This document shows positions 23,314 through 35,760 of a stretch of 64,000 bases of DNA, piece by piece (the first letter of the stretch is position 1; every line of letters begins with the position of its first letter). The notes under the pieces were generated by a model, which was given only the letters and a program-made list of their open reading frames with translations, had not been told where the DNA came from and did not search any database. Position numbers and translations under genes: made by a program. Source of the stretch: Ehretia macrophylla (taxonomy: Eukaryota > Streptophyta > Magnoliopsida > Boraginales > Ehretiaceae); NCBI GenBank assembly GCA_037974665.1, contig CM075766.1, forward strand, positions 51,964,569 to 52,028,568. The letters are read 5' to 3'.

Positions 23314-25172
23314 TGTGATACCCCGAACCTGGCATGTATTCAATACCTTTTAAAGTTCATTGAAATTGTTTTTTATTGACCTTACACCTTCTTTGACCAA
23401 ACTAGTTGACTTTTCATCAACATTGACCAACTAGGACAAGGTGGAAATTTTTGAAATGTTTAATAAAGGGCAAACTTGGGAATAGAAATAAAAAAATGCA
23501 ATGTTAAGTTAGTCAAATTTTGGGTCAACTTTGGAATTAAATCTGAAACAATTGGGGAAGATTTAGGTAGCAAATTATATATGGTTGGAAAGCTCTATGA
23601 GTCTAGTTTCTGAGGCTTCAAACCGTTCGTGAATTGGAGTTTTCTAGAAGAAGTTATGGCCATTTTCGTAAGGTCGCGCATAGCTGTTTTGGTTTAGCTG
23701 GTTGACCGAATCTTTGACCTTTGACTTCTTGCCATTTTTTTTTCTAAATAAGCAGAATGCAAACGAAAAAAACAGAGAAGAAAGGTTTGAAACCATGAGG
23801 AAAAGAAAGAGAAAAATAAAGAAAAAAAATTTCAAAACAAATCAACAAATCTTCGCGTGAGCTTGCACGGGGTGGTTTCCGAGGGATCCTACGAGGTTTT
23901 CCTAGTGTCTAGGAGCGTCTAAGGTGAGGGTTTCATGTTTATTTTCGCATTTGAAAGTTTTATGTATTAACTTTAATTTTTGGATTTTATCCGTAGTTTG
24001 TTGTTTTATTCATTTTGAGGCTTAAAGAATGTTCCCTAGCAATCGTAGAACATGTATTTATAGCTTTTTAACATTTTCTGCAGTAAAATATTGAAATTGA
24101 AATATAAATTGTTAGTTGAATAATATTTTATGAATAGTAAACCCTTGAAACGATAAAGTTGCGCTGTTATGCTGTCTGTTGATGTGAAAAGGTGCTAGGT
24201 ATGCTAGAATGTCTAAATGCGTGATTTGTTTAGGTTGCGTAATGGAAAAAAATGAGAAAAATGCATCGGTGAAAGTCGGGGTCGTTTAGGTCGAGTTTAA
24301 CATTTTCTCCTTTTGCGTGATGGCATTGTCTTGGTAGGCCATGGAAGAACTTTTGGTGCAATTATGGTGTTGGTTGGGTGATGGGTTAGCATAGTTGTAG
24401 TTCAAACGAGCAAAGGGGAAAATCGGGGCTTTGCATGAATTCTAGGGTAAAGTAGGGTTTCAGGGTCTTTAGACGTGCCTTATGGTGACCTAGGAGGACT
24501 GGTGAAGTCGATTTTCAAAACTCGTGGCTCGTTTGGAAATAGTAGCGTTTGGTAAGTTGGGGTCATTTTCATGATTTTGGGTGTTTTCATAGAATATTGC
24601 TTATAGAATGTTTATATTGATTATAGAATGCTTATATTGCTTATAGAATGCTTATGTTTCCTATAGAATGCTTATAATTCCTATAGAATACTTGATATTG
24701 CTTGATAATGTTAGTTGGTGTTGTTTTTGTTACTTGTTTGATTGCAAATGCTTGTTAATGCCTATTACGATTCTTAGAGTTGATTGTTGATTGAAATGTT
24801 TAACAATTGTTGATAATGCGTTATATCTCGTTTATCTCCTCTGTTCTGTATTGTTGTGCTATCGCTTGTTTATCGCCTTGTATCGAGTCTTCCATTGCAT
24901 AGTGTCCAGCGCGTGAGTGATGGGCCTCTCAGGGTAGCCTCGGGTTGCCAGTGTTGGTTGCTCTAGCTCCGTGGCTATTCTCTCTTCTCGCTTGGGTTGC
25001 CTTCCAGGGAAATTTGGGTTGTAGAATTGATGGTTACTCTCGGGGTATTCCAAACTGGTGTTATAAGGTAGTTGCGCGCTTATTGTCATCGTTGTCAACA
25101 TCAAGCTCGAGATTGATGTATCGCTCGTGAAATGGTATATTGCTCGTAAGAGTGAACCATAGCCTTCAGAGT
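23314..25172 (+). mobile_element. 3'-truncated LTR, subfamily A2
   Basis: Begins TGTGATACCCCGAACCTGG, the same start as the solo LTR at 28844, and follows it in order to the text ATAGCCTTCAGAGT at 25172. The remaining ~700 bp of the LTR, including its hairpin and CA end, are absent and unrelated DNA starts abruptly. No target duplication can therefore be read. This breakpoint marks a deletion or rearrangement after insertion. Confidence 0.88.
24590..24705 (+). repeat. CTTATAGAATG minisatellite in LTR
   Basis: About six imperfect units with the core TATAGAATGCTTAT and a spacing near 18-20 bp. The related solo LTR at 28844 and the LTRs of the 25375-35408 element have a single such unit (TATAGAATGGTTAG or TATAGAATGCTTAG), so the array expanded in this copy. 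Confidence 0.8.
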
Positions 25173-25374
25173 AGGGGCTCTAGAGCCTTTTCCGCGGGCT
25201 GCTATGCTAGTTGTAGCGCGCGTTAGCTATACTAATATAATATCAAGTAAATGGGACTTTATCATGATCTAACAAATCTACAACTCTCTTTACTGAGCGG
25301 GACTCTACCCAGATCTAAAGAATTTGCCAAAGAACCTTCTTCTAACAAGGACAGTCAGCAAGCTTGTGATAACC
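25173..25374. other. Short spacer between two LTRs
   Basis: About 200 bp of non-LTR DNA with no frame; its last five bases AAGCT are the target duplicated by the next element. Confidence 0.5.
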
Positions 25375-28034
25375 CGAACCCGGCATGCATTTAATGGCAT
25401 TTAATTGCATTTAACTAAGTGACATCTTAAATGTTAGCATTAGATTTGTGTTTATTTTTAGTTAAACATTTATTTGAAGCATTATTTTCATATTTCTTTT
25501 AGAAGTAATTAGAATAATACTTGAGCTAATTATTTTAACGGCATATAAACTATTTTTCATATTGATGTCAATCAGTTTTATTTTTCTTGCACTTAAAGGC
25601 TCGGTTTTCAATTAAATGAAAATTAGTTTCGAGCCGGAGTAAATTTTGAACCATGATTTCACTTCAAAAATTATATTTTCTTAAATTCTTTAAGATTTAG
25701 TTGCTATTCTTTTATTGACGCAAAGTGCATAGCATATCGAGAGAGATAGTTACGAAGTGATTTCTAGTCCTCAGCAAATAGTGAAAACTAGCATTTAGTG
25801 TTTTAATTTTAGTGTTTTAAGTTGTATTTAACTAGAATTGGAGTTATGTTAGTTGTTTTAGCTTTAAAATGCATGAAATAAGCCTATTTGACCAAGTTTA
25901 AGTTAGTTTGACCAAGGGGCCTTGACCATTTGACTTTGTATCACCTTATAAGCTTAAAACATTGCAAAATAAAAAAAAATAAAGCTGAAAACAGAGCAGG
26001 CTGGCCGAAAATAAACAAGGAGAAAAAAAAAAGAATTTCAAGCCAATTCATCAAATCTTCGCGTGAGCTTGCACGGGGTGGTTTCCGAGACATCCTACGA
26101 GGTTTTCCTAGCGTCTAGGAGAGTCTAAGGTGAGGGTTTCATCGTTATTTGTGCATTTGAAATATTTGTATCTAAACTTTGATTTTTGGATTTTATGCAT
26201 AGATCGTTAGTTTAATCGTTTTAATGATTAAAGAATGTTCCTTGTTGATTGTAGAACATGTATTTATAGCTTTTTAACATTTTCTGCTATTGAATATTGT
26301 AATTGAAATATAAATTGTATAATAAATAGTAAATTATGAATAATAAACCCCCGTTTCGATGAAGTTGCTTCGTTACGTGTTATATTGATGTAGGAAGATG
26401 CTAGATATGCTAGAATGCCTAAATGCGTGGTTTAATGGGAATGTGTAATGGAAAAACGGAGAAAAATGGCTTAGTGAAAGTCGGGGTCATTTAGGTCGAG
26501 TTTGGAGTTTTCTCATTTTGCATGTTGGCATTGTTTCGGGTGGCCATGGAAGCACTTTTGGTGTGATTATGGCGTTGGTTGGATGTTTGGTTGGTATAGT
26601 TGTAGTTCAAACGAGCAAAGGGAAAAATCGGGGCTTTGCGCGAATTCTAGGGTAAAGTGGGGTTTCGGGGTCCTTAGATGTGCCTATTGGTGACGTAGGA
26701 GGATTGGAGAAGTCGGTTTCCAGAACTCGTGGCTCGTTTGGAAATGGTAGTGTTTTGATAGTTGGGGCCGATTTGTGATTTTTCTTGTTATCTTGATATT
26801 ATGCCTATAGAATGCTTAGGGTTGCTTGATATACTTGTTTAATTGGTGTTATTGTTGCTTATTATTGCTTGTTATGCTTGAAAAGTTAGTTGAATGTTAG
26901 TATTGATTGTGATTGCTTCCTATCGCTCGTTTATTGCCTTGTATCGAGTCTTGCATTGCATAGTGTCTCACGCGTGAGTGATGGGCCTCTCTGGGTAGCC
27001 TCGGGTTGCCAGTGTTGGTTGCTCTAGCTCCGCTGCTATTCCCTTTTCTCGCTTGGGTTGCCTCCCAGGGAGATTTGGGTCGTAGATTGGTGGTTACTCC
27101 CGGGGTATTCCAAACTGGTGTTATAAGGTGGATGCGCGCTTATTGTCATCGTTGTCAACATCAAGCTCGAGATTGATGTATCGCTCGTGAAATGGTATAT
27201 CGCTTGTAAGAGTGAACCATAGCCTTCAGAGTGTGGTATAGCTTTGAATGATTGTGTTAATGCTTTCAGTAATTGCTTATTGTATTGATTGTTTGTCTTG
27301 ACTGCTTATTTATTAGTTATATTGCTTAACTGTCTTATTTGCATTGCACGACTTTCTTTCTCTCCAATTCGATATCTGTCTCGCCCTCACTGAGTATACG
27401 TGTTGTGTATACTCACTCCTTACCACCACATTTCAGGAAATGCTATGTTAGCTGGAAAGTTCGTGGATATGTGAAAGATCATGCTTGAAGAGTTGCCTTG
27501 CGTGCCTATGTGGCTTGAGTGTCGAAGTTGTAAAGATATATGCTTTCATATGTTGTATGTATTTAATGTCAAAAAGTATGTAATTTAAGTTTCATTAGAT
27601 TGTTGAAGTAGTTTGATAAGTTAGATTATGTATCTAGTTATTATAACTTAACTTCAAATGCATGTTTGTAATGTCCAAAGGAAAAGATTTAGAATGGCAT
27701 GATAGTTTTTTTTATGTAGTAGCTTAGTATGGTTTAATTGTCAAGTTCGAATGTACTTGCCAAAAATGAAGATAGATAGGTTAGCTTTTAAATTGGAAAT
27801 GTATGTATAGTTGCTGAGTTTAATTGCTGAGATCCGAGGCTCGGATGGCCTTGAGGTGGTTGAATGTTTGGACATGGTATTGGTCCCCTTATATGCTGTC
27901 ACAGGTTTTACATTTCGCCTAGAAACAGGGGAGACTCCGTCCGTTTTCCCTGAAAATTATGCCCGGGTTTGGTTTGGGTTGTTATTAGATCGATTGATAG
28001 AACTCCCGGTCTCGAGAGGGATCAGGGTGTTACA
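25375..28034 (+). repeat. 5' LTR of second LARD-like element
   Basis: 2660 bp, TGTGATAACCCG to CAGGGTGTTACA. The U3-side part includes the CTTCGCGTGAGCTTGCACGG segment that also occurs in subfamily A2 and in the chimeric solo LTR near 56740. Confidence 0.92.
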
Positions 28035-28036
28035 GG

Positions 28037-28048
28037 TGGTATCAGAGC
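28037..28048 (+). other. Primer-binding site, initiator tRNA-Met type
   Basis: TGGTATCAGAGC, two bases after the LTR end. Confidence 0.92.
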
Positions 28049-28843
28049 TAGTTTAGCTCATAAGCCGGGACAGGGTCCTCGGTCTGGTGGGTAGTGGTCC
28101 TTGAATGTGTGCTTGTTAAGTGTGTCTTGAAAGTGTATGCTTGTATGTGAGATTATGTGTCTTGACATGAATGTGTGCTCCTATGTGATATAGTTATGTG
28201 TTATGTGTTAATTGTGTGCTAAGTGAAGTAAAGTGTCTAGTTGTGCATTGAATTGACCTATCGAATTGGTATTGTGAATCGACTCGACCTCGTGAATTGT
28301 TATTTGCTTGGAGTATTGCTTGTAATGAGTGTATTGGAATGTCTTGAATTGGTTGTGCCGTGATTTGAATTGATTATGTTGTGCTTGACTTGATTGTTAT
28401 GCTTGAGTGATCTTTTTGAATAAATTGTTTTGTAAACTTGCTTGCATAATAGTTTAAGGCATATGTATAACTGTGATATATTGGCATTCATACATGTCCT
28501 ATGGAAATGGTAAGTAAGTCCTCTTCCTCCCCTGAAGAAAGTGGTTCACCACTGGCTTTTCAAGGTGTATGGATTGGCAGGAAATGAATGGCATTTGACT
28601 AGCTTTATTTGGGAATTGGTGTTTGCTTTTGGAGCTCGGTTATTGGCGAATCTCTTTGGTCCTCCTCAGTGCTTAACAGTTGTGAAAGATAACTTTCTTT
28701 GGGGTTTCGGTATGATGGCTCTTGGTAGGATTCTTTGGCTTCCTTATTGGGTATTCTTTGGAACTTCTGTTGGCACTTCTTGGTAGACTTGGCTGTTGGG
28801 GTTCCTCTAAGATTATCTCCTATGCTTAGTATAAATGACTATC
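28049..28843 (+). other. Non-coding interior, left part, with leader hairpin
   Basis: Just after the primer site, GCCGGG (28064-28069) can pair with CTCGGT (28078-28083) around an 8-nt loop. The 3.9-kb-LTR family has the same structure at 42612-42630. The remainder is a GT-rich leader like that of the element at 13398. The final CTATC (28839-28843) is the target of the nested solo LTR. Confidence 0.75.
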
Positions 28844-31391
28844 TGTGATACCCCGAACCTGGCATATATTCAATAGCATTTAAAGTTTATTTAAATTGCA
28901 TTTTATTGACCTTTCACCCTCTTTGACCAAACTAGTTGACTTTTCATCTACATTGACCAACTAGGACAAGGTGAAAATTTTTTAAATGTTTAATAAAGGG
29001 CAAACTTGGGATTAGAAATAAAAAAATGCAATGTTAAGTTAGTCAAATTTTGGGTCAACTTTGGAATTAAATCTGAACCAATTGGGGAAGAGTTAGGTAG
29101 CAAATTATATATGGTTGGAAAGCTCTATGAGTCTACTTTCTGAGGCTTCAAACCGTTCGTGAATTGGAGTTTTCTAGAAGAAGTTATGGCCGTTTTCGTA
29201 AGGTCGCGCATAGCTATTTTGGTTTAGTGGGTTGACCAAATCTTTGACCTTTGACTTGTCAAATTTTTTTCCTAAATAAGCAGAATTGCACACGAAAAAA
29301 AACAGAGAAGAAAGGCTAGAAACCATGAGGAAAAGAAGGAGAAAAAAAAAATTTCAACTACAAATCACCAAATCTTTGCGTGAGCTTGCACGGGGTTGTT
29401 TCCGAGGCACTCTACGAGGTTTTCCTAGCGTCTAGGAGCGTCTAAGGTAAGGGTTTCATCATTATTTGCGCATTTGAAAATTTTGTATCTAAACTTTGAT
29501 TTTTGGATTTTATGCGTAGATTGTTGTTTTAATCATTTTGTTGCTTAAAGAATGTTCCTTGTTGATTGTAGAACATGTATTTATAGCTTTTTAACATTTT
29601 CTACGGTTAAATGTTGAGATTGCAATTTAAATTAATTAATGAATAGTGTTTTGTGAATAGTAAACCCTTGAAACGATGAAGTTGCTCCGTTATGCTGTCC
29701 GTTGATGTAGAAATGTGCTAGGTATGCTAGAATGCCTAAATGCATGGTTTGTTTGGGTTGTGTAATGAAAAAAATAGGAATTATGCCTTGGTGAAAGTCG
29801 GGGTCGTTTAGGTCGAGTTTAGCGTTTTCTCGTTTTGCGTGATGGCATTATTTCGGGAAGCCATGGGAGCACTTTTGGTGCGATTATGGCGTTGGTTGGA
29901 TGTTTGGTTAGTATAGTTGTAGTTCAAACGATTAAAGGGGAAAATCGGGGCTTTGCGCGAATTCTAGGGTAAAGTAGGGTTTCGGGGTCCTTAGACGTGC
30001 CTTATAGTAACCTAAGAGGATTGGCGAAGTCGGTTTCCAGAACTCGTGGCTCGTTTGGAAATGGTAGTGTTTTGATAGTTGGGGCCGATTTGTGATTTTG
30101 CTTGTTATCTTGATATTATGCCTATAGAATGGTTAGGGTTGCTTGATATACTTGTTTAATTGGTGTTATTGTTGCTTATTATTGCTTGTTATGCTTGAAA
30201 AGTTAGTTGAATGTTAGTATTGATTATGATTGCTTGTTATCTCGTTTGTTGTCACTAGTTTGTATTCTTGTGCTATCGCTCGTTTATTGCCTTGTATAGA
30301 GTCTTGCATTGCATAGTGTCTCACGCGTGAGTGATGGGCCTCTCTGGGTAGTCTCGGGTTGCCAGTGTTGGTTGCTCTAGCTCTGCTACTATTCCCTTTT
30401 CTCGCTTGGGTTGCCTCCCAGGGAGATTTGGGTCATAGAATTGATGGATACTTCCAGGGTATTCCAAACTGGTGTTATAAGGTGGATGCGCGCTTATTGT
30501 CATCGTTGTCAACATCAAGCTCGAGATTGATGTATCGCTCGTGAAATGGTACATTGCTCATATGAGTGAACCATAGCCTTTAGAGTGTGGTATAGCTTTG
30601 AATGGTTGTGTTAATGCTTTCAGTAATTGCTTATTGTATTGATTGTTTGTCTTGATTGCTTATTTATCAGTTATATTGCTTAACTGTCTTATTTGCATTG
30701 CACGACTTTCTTTCTCTCCAACTCGATATCTGTCTCGCCCTCACTGAGTATACGTGTTGTGTATACTCACTCCTCACCACCACATTTCAGGAAATGTCAT
30801 GTTAGCTGGAAAGTTCGTGATTTCGTGAAAGTTCGTTGCTTGAAGAGTTGTCTTGCGTGCCTATGTGGCTTGAGTGTTGAAGTTGTAAAGATATATGTTT
30901 TCATATGTTGTAGGTATTTATTGCTAAAAGAAATGTAATTTAAATTTAGCTAAGCAGTTGAGGTGAATTGATAAGCTAGTTTATGTAATCAGTTAGCATA
31001 GCTTATCTTTAATGCATGTTTGTAATGTCCAAAGGAAAAGAGTTAGAATGGCATGATAGTTTATTTTATGCAGTAGCTTAGTATGGTTTAATTGTCTAGT
31101 TTGAATGTACTGGTCAAAAATGAAAAGAGATAGGTTAGCTTTTAAATTGGAAATGTATGTATACCTGCTAAGTTTAATTGTTGAAAACCGAGGCTCGGAT
31201 GGCCTTGAGGAAGTTTTGTATGGTTGGACACGGCATTGGTCCATTTAAATGCTATTGCAGGTTTTATATTTTGCCTAGAAACAGGGGAGACTCCGTCCGT
31301 TTTCCCTGAAAATTTTGCCCGGGTTTGGATTTGGGTTGTGATTAGATCGATTGATAGAACTCCCGATCTCGGGAGGGATCGGGGTGTTACA
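28844..31391 (+). mobile_element. Nested solo LTR, subfamily A2, TSD CTATC
   Basis: Begins TGTGATACCCCG and ends GGGGTGTTACA, 2548 bp. It is flanked by a perfect CTATC duplication (28839-28843 and 31392-31396) and sits in the interior of the 25375-35408 element, so it arrived after that element. It contains the family hairpin near 30748. Confidence 0.93.
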
Positions 31392-31396
31392 CTATC

Positions 31397-32726
31397 TTTG
31401 GGGTTCTACATGATAACTCTTTGGAGCGTTTCCTTAATATTTCCTTGTTGGGCATTCATCGAGTTTTTCTATATTGGCATTTCGTGGAAGACTTGGTTGG
31501 GGTTTTAATCAACCTTTGGTGTTCTTTCCGCATTCTTATGGGGAACTTTGATTTGAGTCTACTTACAATGATCAGCTTTGCGTGAGGCGTACTATTTTGG
31601 TATTCTTTGTGGACATTTCTCAGTGGATTTGGCAATCGGAGTTCTTATTGGACTTGCTGCATAATATTGTCTACAATATCTTTGTTCTGGTCTTTCTTGA
31701 TATTTTATTGGCAATTATGATTGGAAATCTTCAATGCTATATGGTGTACCTGCACGGCATTTCCTTTGGTACTTTACCCAATATTCGATAGCAATATTAT
31801 TTTGGGAATCTACTTGGTTATTCAGCTTGGTGTTCATTCATGGACTTTTGATAAGTATATATATGTTGGCGTACATTTTGGATTTCCTATTCAGATGCTT
31901 CTTGAGCTATATATTGAAAGACTTCCTTGAAACTTCTGTAATATGATCGACTGGATTTCTTGTTTGGAGTCTTCCTGAGTAGTACTTGGAATTCTTGTTT
32001 AGACTCTGCTTCAGATTGTTTATTGGTATGTTCTTGGTACTTTTAGTTGGGATTCTATCATGGCATTTTTTAGGATCCTTAGTGGCCATTTATTTAGCAT
32101 TTACTTATTGGGCAAACTTGGCTACATTCTTACCGGAGCATTGTTCAATGGGCATTCTACTGGTATTTTCCTTGTTGGCACTATTGTAAGTCTTACACTT
32201 GGGATCTTGTTCGGAATTATTATCTTAAATTGCTTACGGTACGCTGTGGAATACTTCAAGCACCTTGATGGTAAGTTGTATAAAGGTTGCACTCGGCAAA
32301 TGGCGAAGAGGTCTTGGAGCTTGGTCTTATATGTGCTGCATCTATTTTGGCCATCCTTCGACTTCCTTATTTGATACTTGTTGGATTTTTTTTTATATAG
32401 AGGATTCGTACATTGGTAATATCTATAGTATCTTTGCTTTAGTCATTATTGGCTTCTTCTCGGCACTCTTAGCGGGGAATTCTTTTATGATGTTCTTGAC
32501 CAGCGGAATTCTTATTTGGATTTCAAGATGGCATTTTCAATTAAACCTTTATTTGGTCTTATTGTTTTGGAGTTTTCAGTCAGTACTATTGGGGTTTCTT
32601 AGTAAGATATTCTTCAAACATTCTTAATGAGTGTCTTGTTCAGCAACCAATGAAGAGTGGTTAGAGTTGGATTTCAGATGATGCAAAGTTCTATTGGAAG
32701 AAGAATTGCGAGGACGCAATTGTTTT
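31397..32726 (+). other. Non-coding interior, right part, quasi-repeat
   Basis: Repeated GGCATTC / GGAATTCTTATTGG-like units fill this stretch and create several overlapping hydrophobic frames in the same strand, none with a recognisable motif. It ends with GAAGAATTGCGAGGACGCAA before the polypurine tract. Confidence 0.75.
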
Positions 32727-32739
32727 AAGGGGGGAAGGA
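32727..32739 (+). other. Polypurine tract
   Basis: AAGGGGGGAAGGA, identical to that at 17596-17608, immediately before the 3' LTR. Confidence 0.9.
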
Positions 32740-35408
32740 TGTGATAACCCGAACCCGGCATGCATTTAATGGCATTTAATTGCATTTAACTAAGTGACAT
32801 CTTAAATGTTAGCATTGGATTTGTGTTTATTTTTAGTTAAACATTTATTTTAAGCTTTATTTTCATATTTCTTTTAGAACTAATTAGAATAATACTTGAG
32901 CTAATTATTTTAACGGAATATCAACTATTTTTCATATTGATGTCAATCGGTTTTATTTTTCTTGCACTTAAAGGCTCGGTTTTCAATTAAATGAAAAGTA
33001 GCTTCGAGCCGGAGTAAATTTTGAACCATGATTTCACTTCAAAAATTATATTTTCTTAAATTCTTTGAGATTTAGTTGCTATTCTTTTATTGACGCAAAG
33101 TGCATAGCATATCGAGAGAGATAGTTAGGAAGCGATTTCTAGTCCTCAGCAAATAGTGAAAACTAGCATTTAGTGTTTTAATTTTAGTGTTTTAAGTTGT
33201 ATTTAACTAGAATTGGATTTATGTTAGTTGTTTTAGCTTTAAAATGCATGAAATAAGCCTATTTGACCAAGTTTAAGTTAGTTTGACCAAGGGGCCTTGA
33301 CCATTTGACTTTGTATCACCTTATAAGCTTAAAACATTGCAAAATAAAAAAAATAAAGCTGAAAACAGAGCAGGCTGGCCGAAAATAAACAAGGAGAAAA
33401 AAAAAGAATTTCAAGCCAATTCATCAAATCTTCGCGTGAGCTTGCACGGGGTAGTTTCTGAGGTGTCCTACGAGCTTTTCCTAGCATGTAGGAGCGTCTA
33501 AGGTGAGGGTTTCATCGTTATTTGCGCATTTGAAATATTTGTATCTAAACTTTGATTTTTGAATTTTATGCATAGATCGTTGGTTTAATCATTTTAATGC
33601 TTAAAGAATGTTCCTTGTTGATTGTAGAACATGTATTTATAGCTTTTTAACATTTTCTGCGGTTGAATATTGAAATTGAAATATAAATTGTATAATGAAT
33701 ACTAAATTGTGAATAGTAAACCCCCGTTTCGATGAAGTTGCTCCGTTACGCGTTCTATTGATGTAGGAATATGCTAGATATGCTAGAATTCCTAAATGTG
33801 TGGTTTAATTGGAATGTGTAATGGAAAAACGGAGAAAAATGGCTTGGTGAAAGTAGGGGTCGTTTAGGTCGAGTTTGGAGTTTTCTCGTTTTGTGTGTTG
33901 GCATTGTTTTGGGAGGCCATGGAAGCACTTTTGGTGCGATTACGGCGTTGGTTGGATGTTTGGTTGGTATAGTTGTAGTTCAAACGAGCAAAGGGGGAAA
34001 TCGGGGCTTTGCGTGAATTCTAGGGTAAAGTAGGGTTTCGGGGTCCTTAGACGTGCCTTATGGTGACCTAGGAGGATTGGCAAAGTCGGTTTCCAGAACT
34101 CGTGGCTCATTTGGAAATGGTAGTGTTTTGATAGTTGGGGTTGATTTGTGATTTTTGCTTGTTATCTTGATATTATGCCTATAGAATGCTTAGGGTTGCT
34201 TGATATACTTGTTTAATTGGTGTTATTGTTGCTTATTATTGCTTGTTATGCTTGAAAAGTTAGTTGAATGTTAGTATTGATTGTGATTGCTTGCTATCGC
34301 TCATTTATTGCCTTGTATCGAGTCTTGCATTGCATAGTGTCTCGCGCGTGAGTGATGCGCCTCTCTAGGTAGCCTCGCGTTGCCAGTGTTGGTTGCTCTA
34401 GCTCCGCTGCTATTCCTTTTTCTCGCTTGGGTTGCCTCCCAGTGAGATTTGGGTCGTAGATTGATGGTTACTCCCAGGGTATTCCAAACTGGTGTTATAA
34501 GGTGGATGCGCGCTTATTGCCATCGTTGTCAACATCGAGCTCGAGATTGATGTATCGCTCGTGAAATGGTATATCGCTCGTAAGAGTGAACCATAGCCTT
34601 CAGAGTGTGGTATAGCTTTGAATGGTTGTGTTAATGCTTTCAGTAATTGCTTATTGTATTGATTGTTTGTCTTGACTGCTTATTTATCAGTTATATTGCT
34701 TAACTGTCTTATTTGTATTGCACAACTTTCTTTCTCTCCAATTCGATATCTGTCTCGCCCTCACTGAGTATACGTGTTGTGTATACTCACTTCTTACCAC
34801 CAAATTTCAGGAAATGCTATGTTAGCTGGAAAGTTCGTGGATATGTGAAAGATCATGCTTGAAGAGTTGCCTTGCGTGCCTATGTGGCTTGAGTGTCGAA
34901 GTTGTAAAGATATATGCTTTCATATGTTGTATGTATTTAATGTCAAAAAGTATGTAATTTAAGTTTCATTAGATTGTTGAAGTAGTTTGATAAGTTAGAT
35001 TATGTATCTAGTTATTATAACTTAACTTCAAATGCATGTTTGTAATGTCCAAAGGAAAAGATTTAGAATGGCATGATAGTTTATTTTATGTAGTAGCTTA
35101 GTATGGTTTAATTGTCAAGTTCGAATGTACTTGCCAAAAATGAAGAGAGATAGGTTAGTTTTTAAATTGGAAATGTATGTATAGTTGCTGAGTTTAATTG
35201 CTGAGATCCGAGGCTCGGATGGCCTTGAGGTGGTTGAATGTTTGGACATGGTATTGGTCCTCTTATATGTTGTCGTAGGTTTTACATTTTGCCTAGAAAC
35301 AGGGGAGACTCCATTCGTTTTCCCTGAAAATTATGCCCGGGTTTGGTTTGAGTTGTGATTAGATCGATTGATAGAACTCCCGGTCTCGAGAGGGATCGGG
35401 GTGTTACA
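32740..35408 (+). repeat. 3' LTR of second LARD-like element
   Basis: 2669 bp, TGTGATAACCCG to GGGGTGTTACA, followed by the AAGCT duplicate. Confidence 0.92.
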
Positions 35409-35413
35409 AAGCT

Positions 35414-35760
35414 ACTGGAAGTGAAGCTTCAGGCTCCCCCTTTGAATTTCCAATTCCTCTTTTTCGTTCTACTTAGGTGGAGCAATCCGAACTCTTGACA
35501 GAATATAAAAGAGGTTTTTATTCCTGTGTAGACACCTCAACGAACTCATGTGGACACTCCTCAGCCCGAGGATAATCTCTCAAATACACATTAAGATGTT
35601 GACCCGTTTTTCTTTTCTTTGTTGATTCCTCTCAATGAAATTTGCCATGTTGCATTAAGGTTACTTGCAGATGTATGCATGCGGTCCGGGAACACTTTGG
35701 GGATCCGACTATGACTATGAAACAGAACTCCCCTCATCATGGTCTTTTATCAATTCATCT
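35414..35760. other. Spacer, nothing recognised
   Basis: No credible frame or RNA gene. It continues the DNA that was interrupted at 25374. Confidence 0.4.

Larger units (their letters stand above)
25375..35408 (+). mobile_element. Second non-autonomous LARD-like element, with a nested solo LTR; TSD AAGCT
   Basis: LTRs at 25375-28034 and 32740-35408 enclose a non-coding interior of about 2.15 kb once the solo LTR 28844-31391 is removed. The perfect duplication AAGCT flanks it (25370-25374 and 35409-35413). It has a tRNA-iMet primer site and a polypurine tract and lacks gag-pol. A hand count over the first ~300 bp of the two LTRs gave 9 mismatches (about 3%). This looks somewhat younger than the element at 13398. 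Its LTRs differ from that element in the first ~1.3 kb but share the R/U5-side core. Confidence 0.92.

Noticed and set aside
24590-24705. Possible CRISPR array
   Set aside because: Repeat units are contiguous and imperfect with no unique spacers; a eukaryotic minisatellite fits.
32060-32627. Frames of 104 and 120 codons resembling membrane proteins
   Set aside because: Same quasi-repeat; hydrophobicity comes from T-rich DNA, not from a transporter or ORF family.
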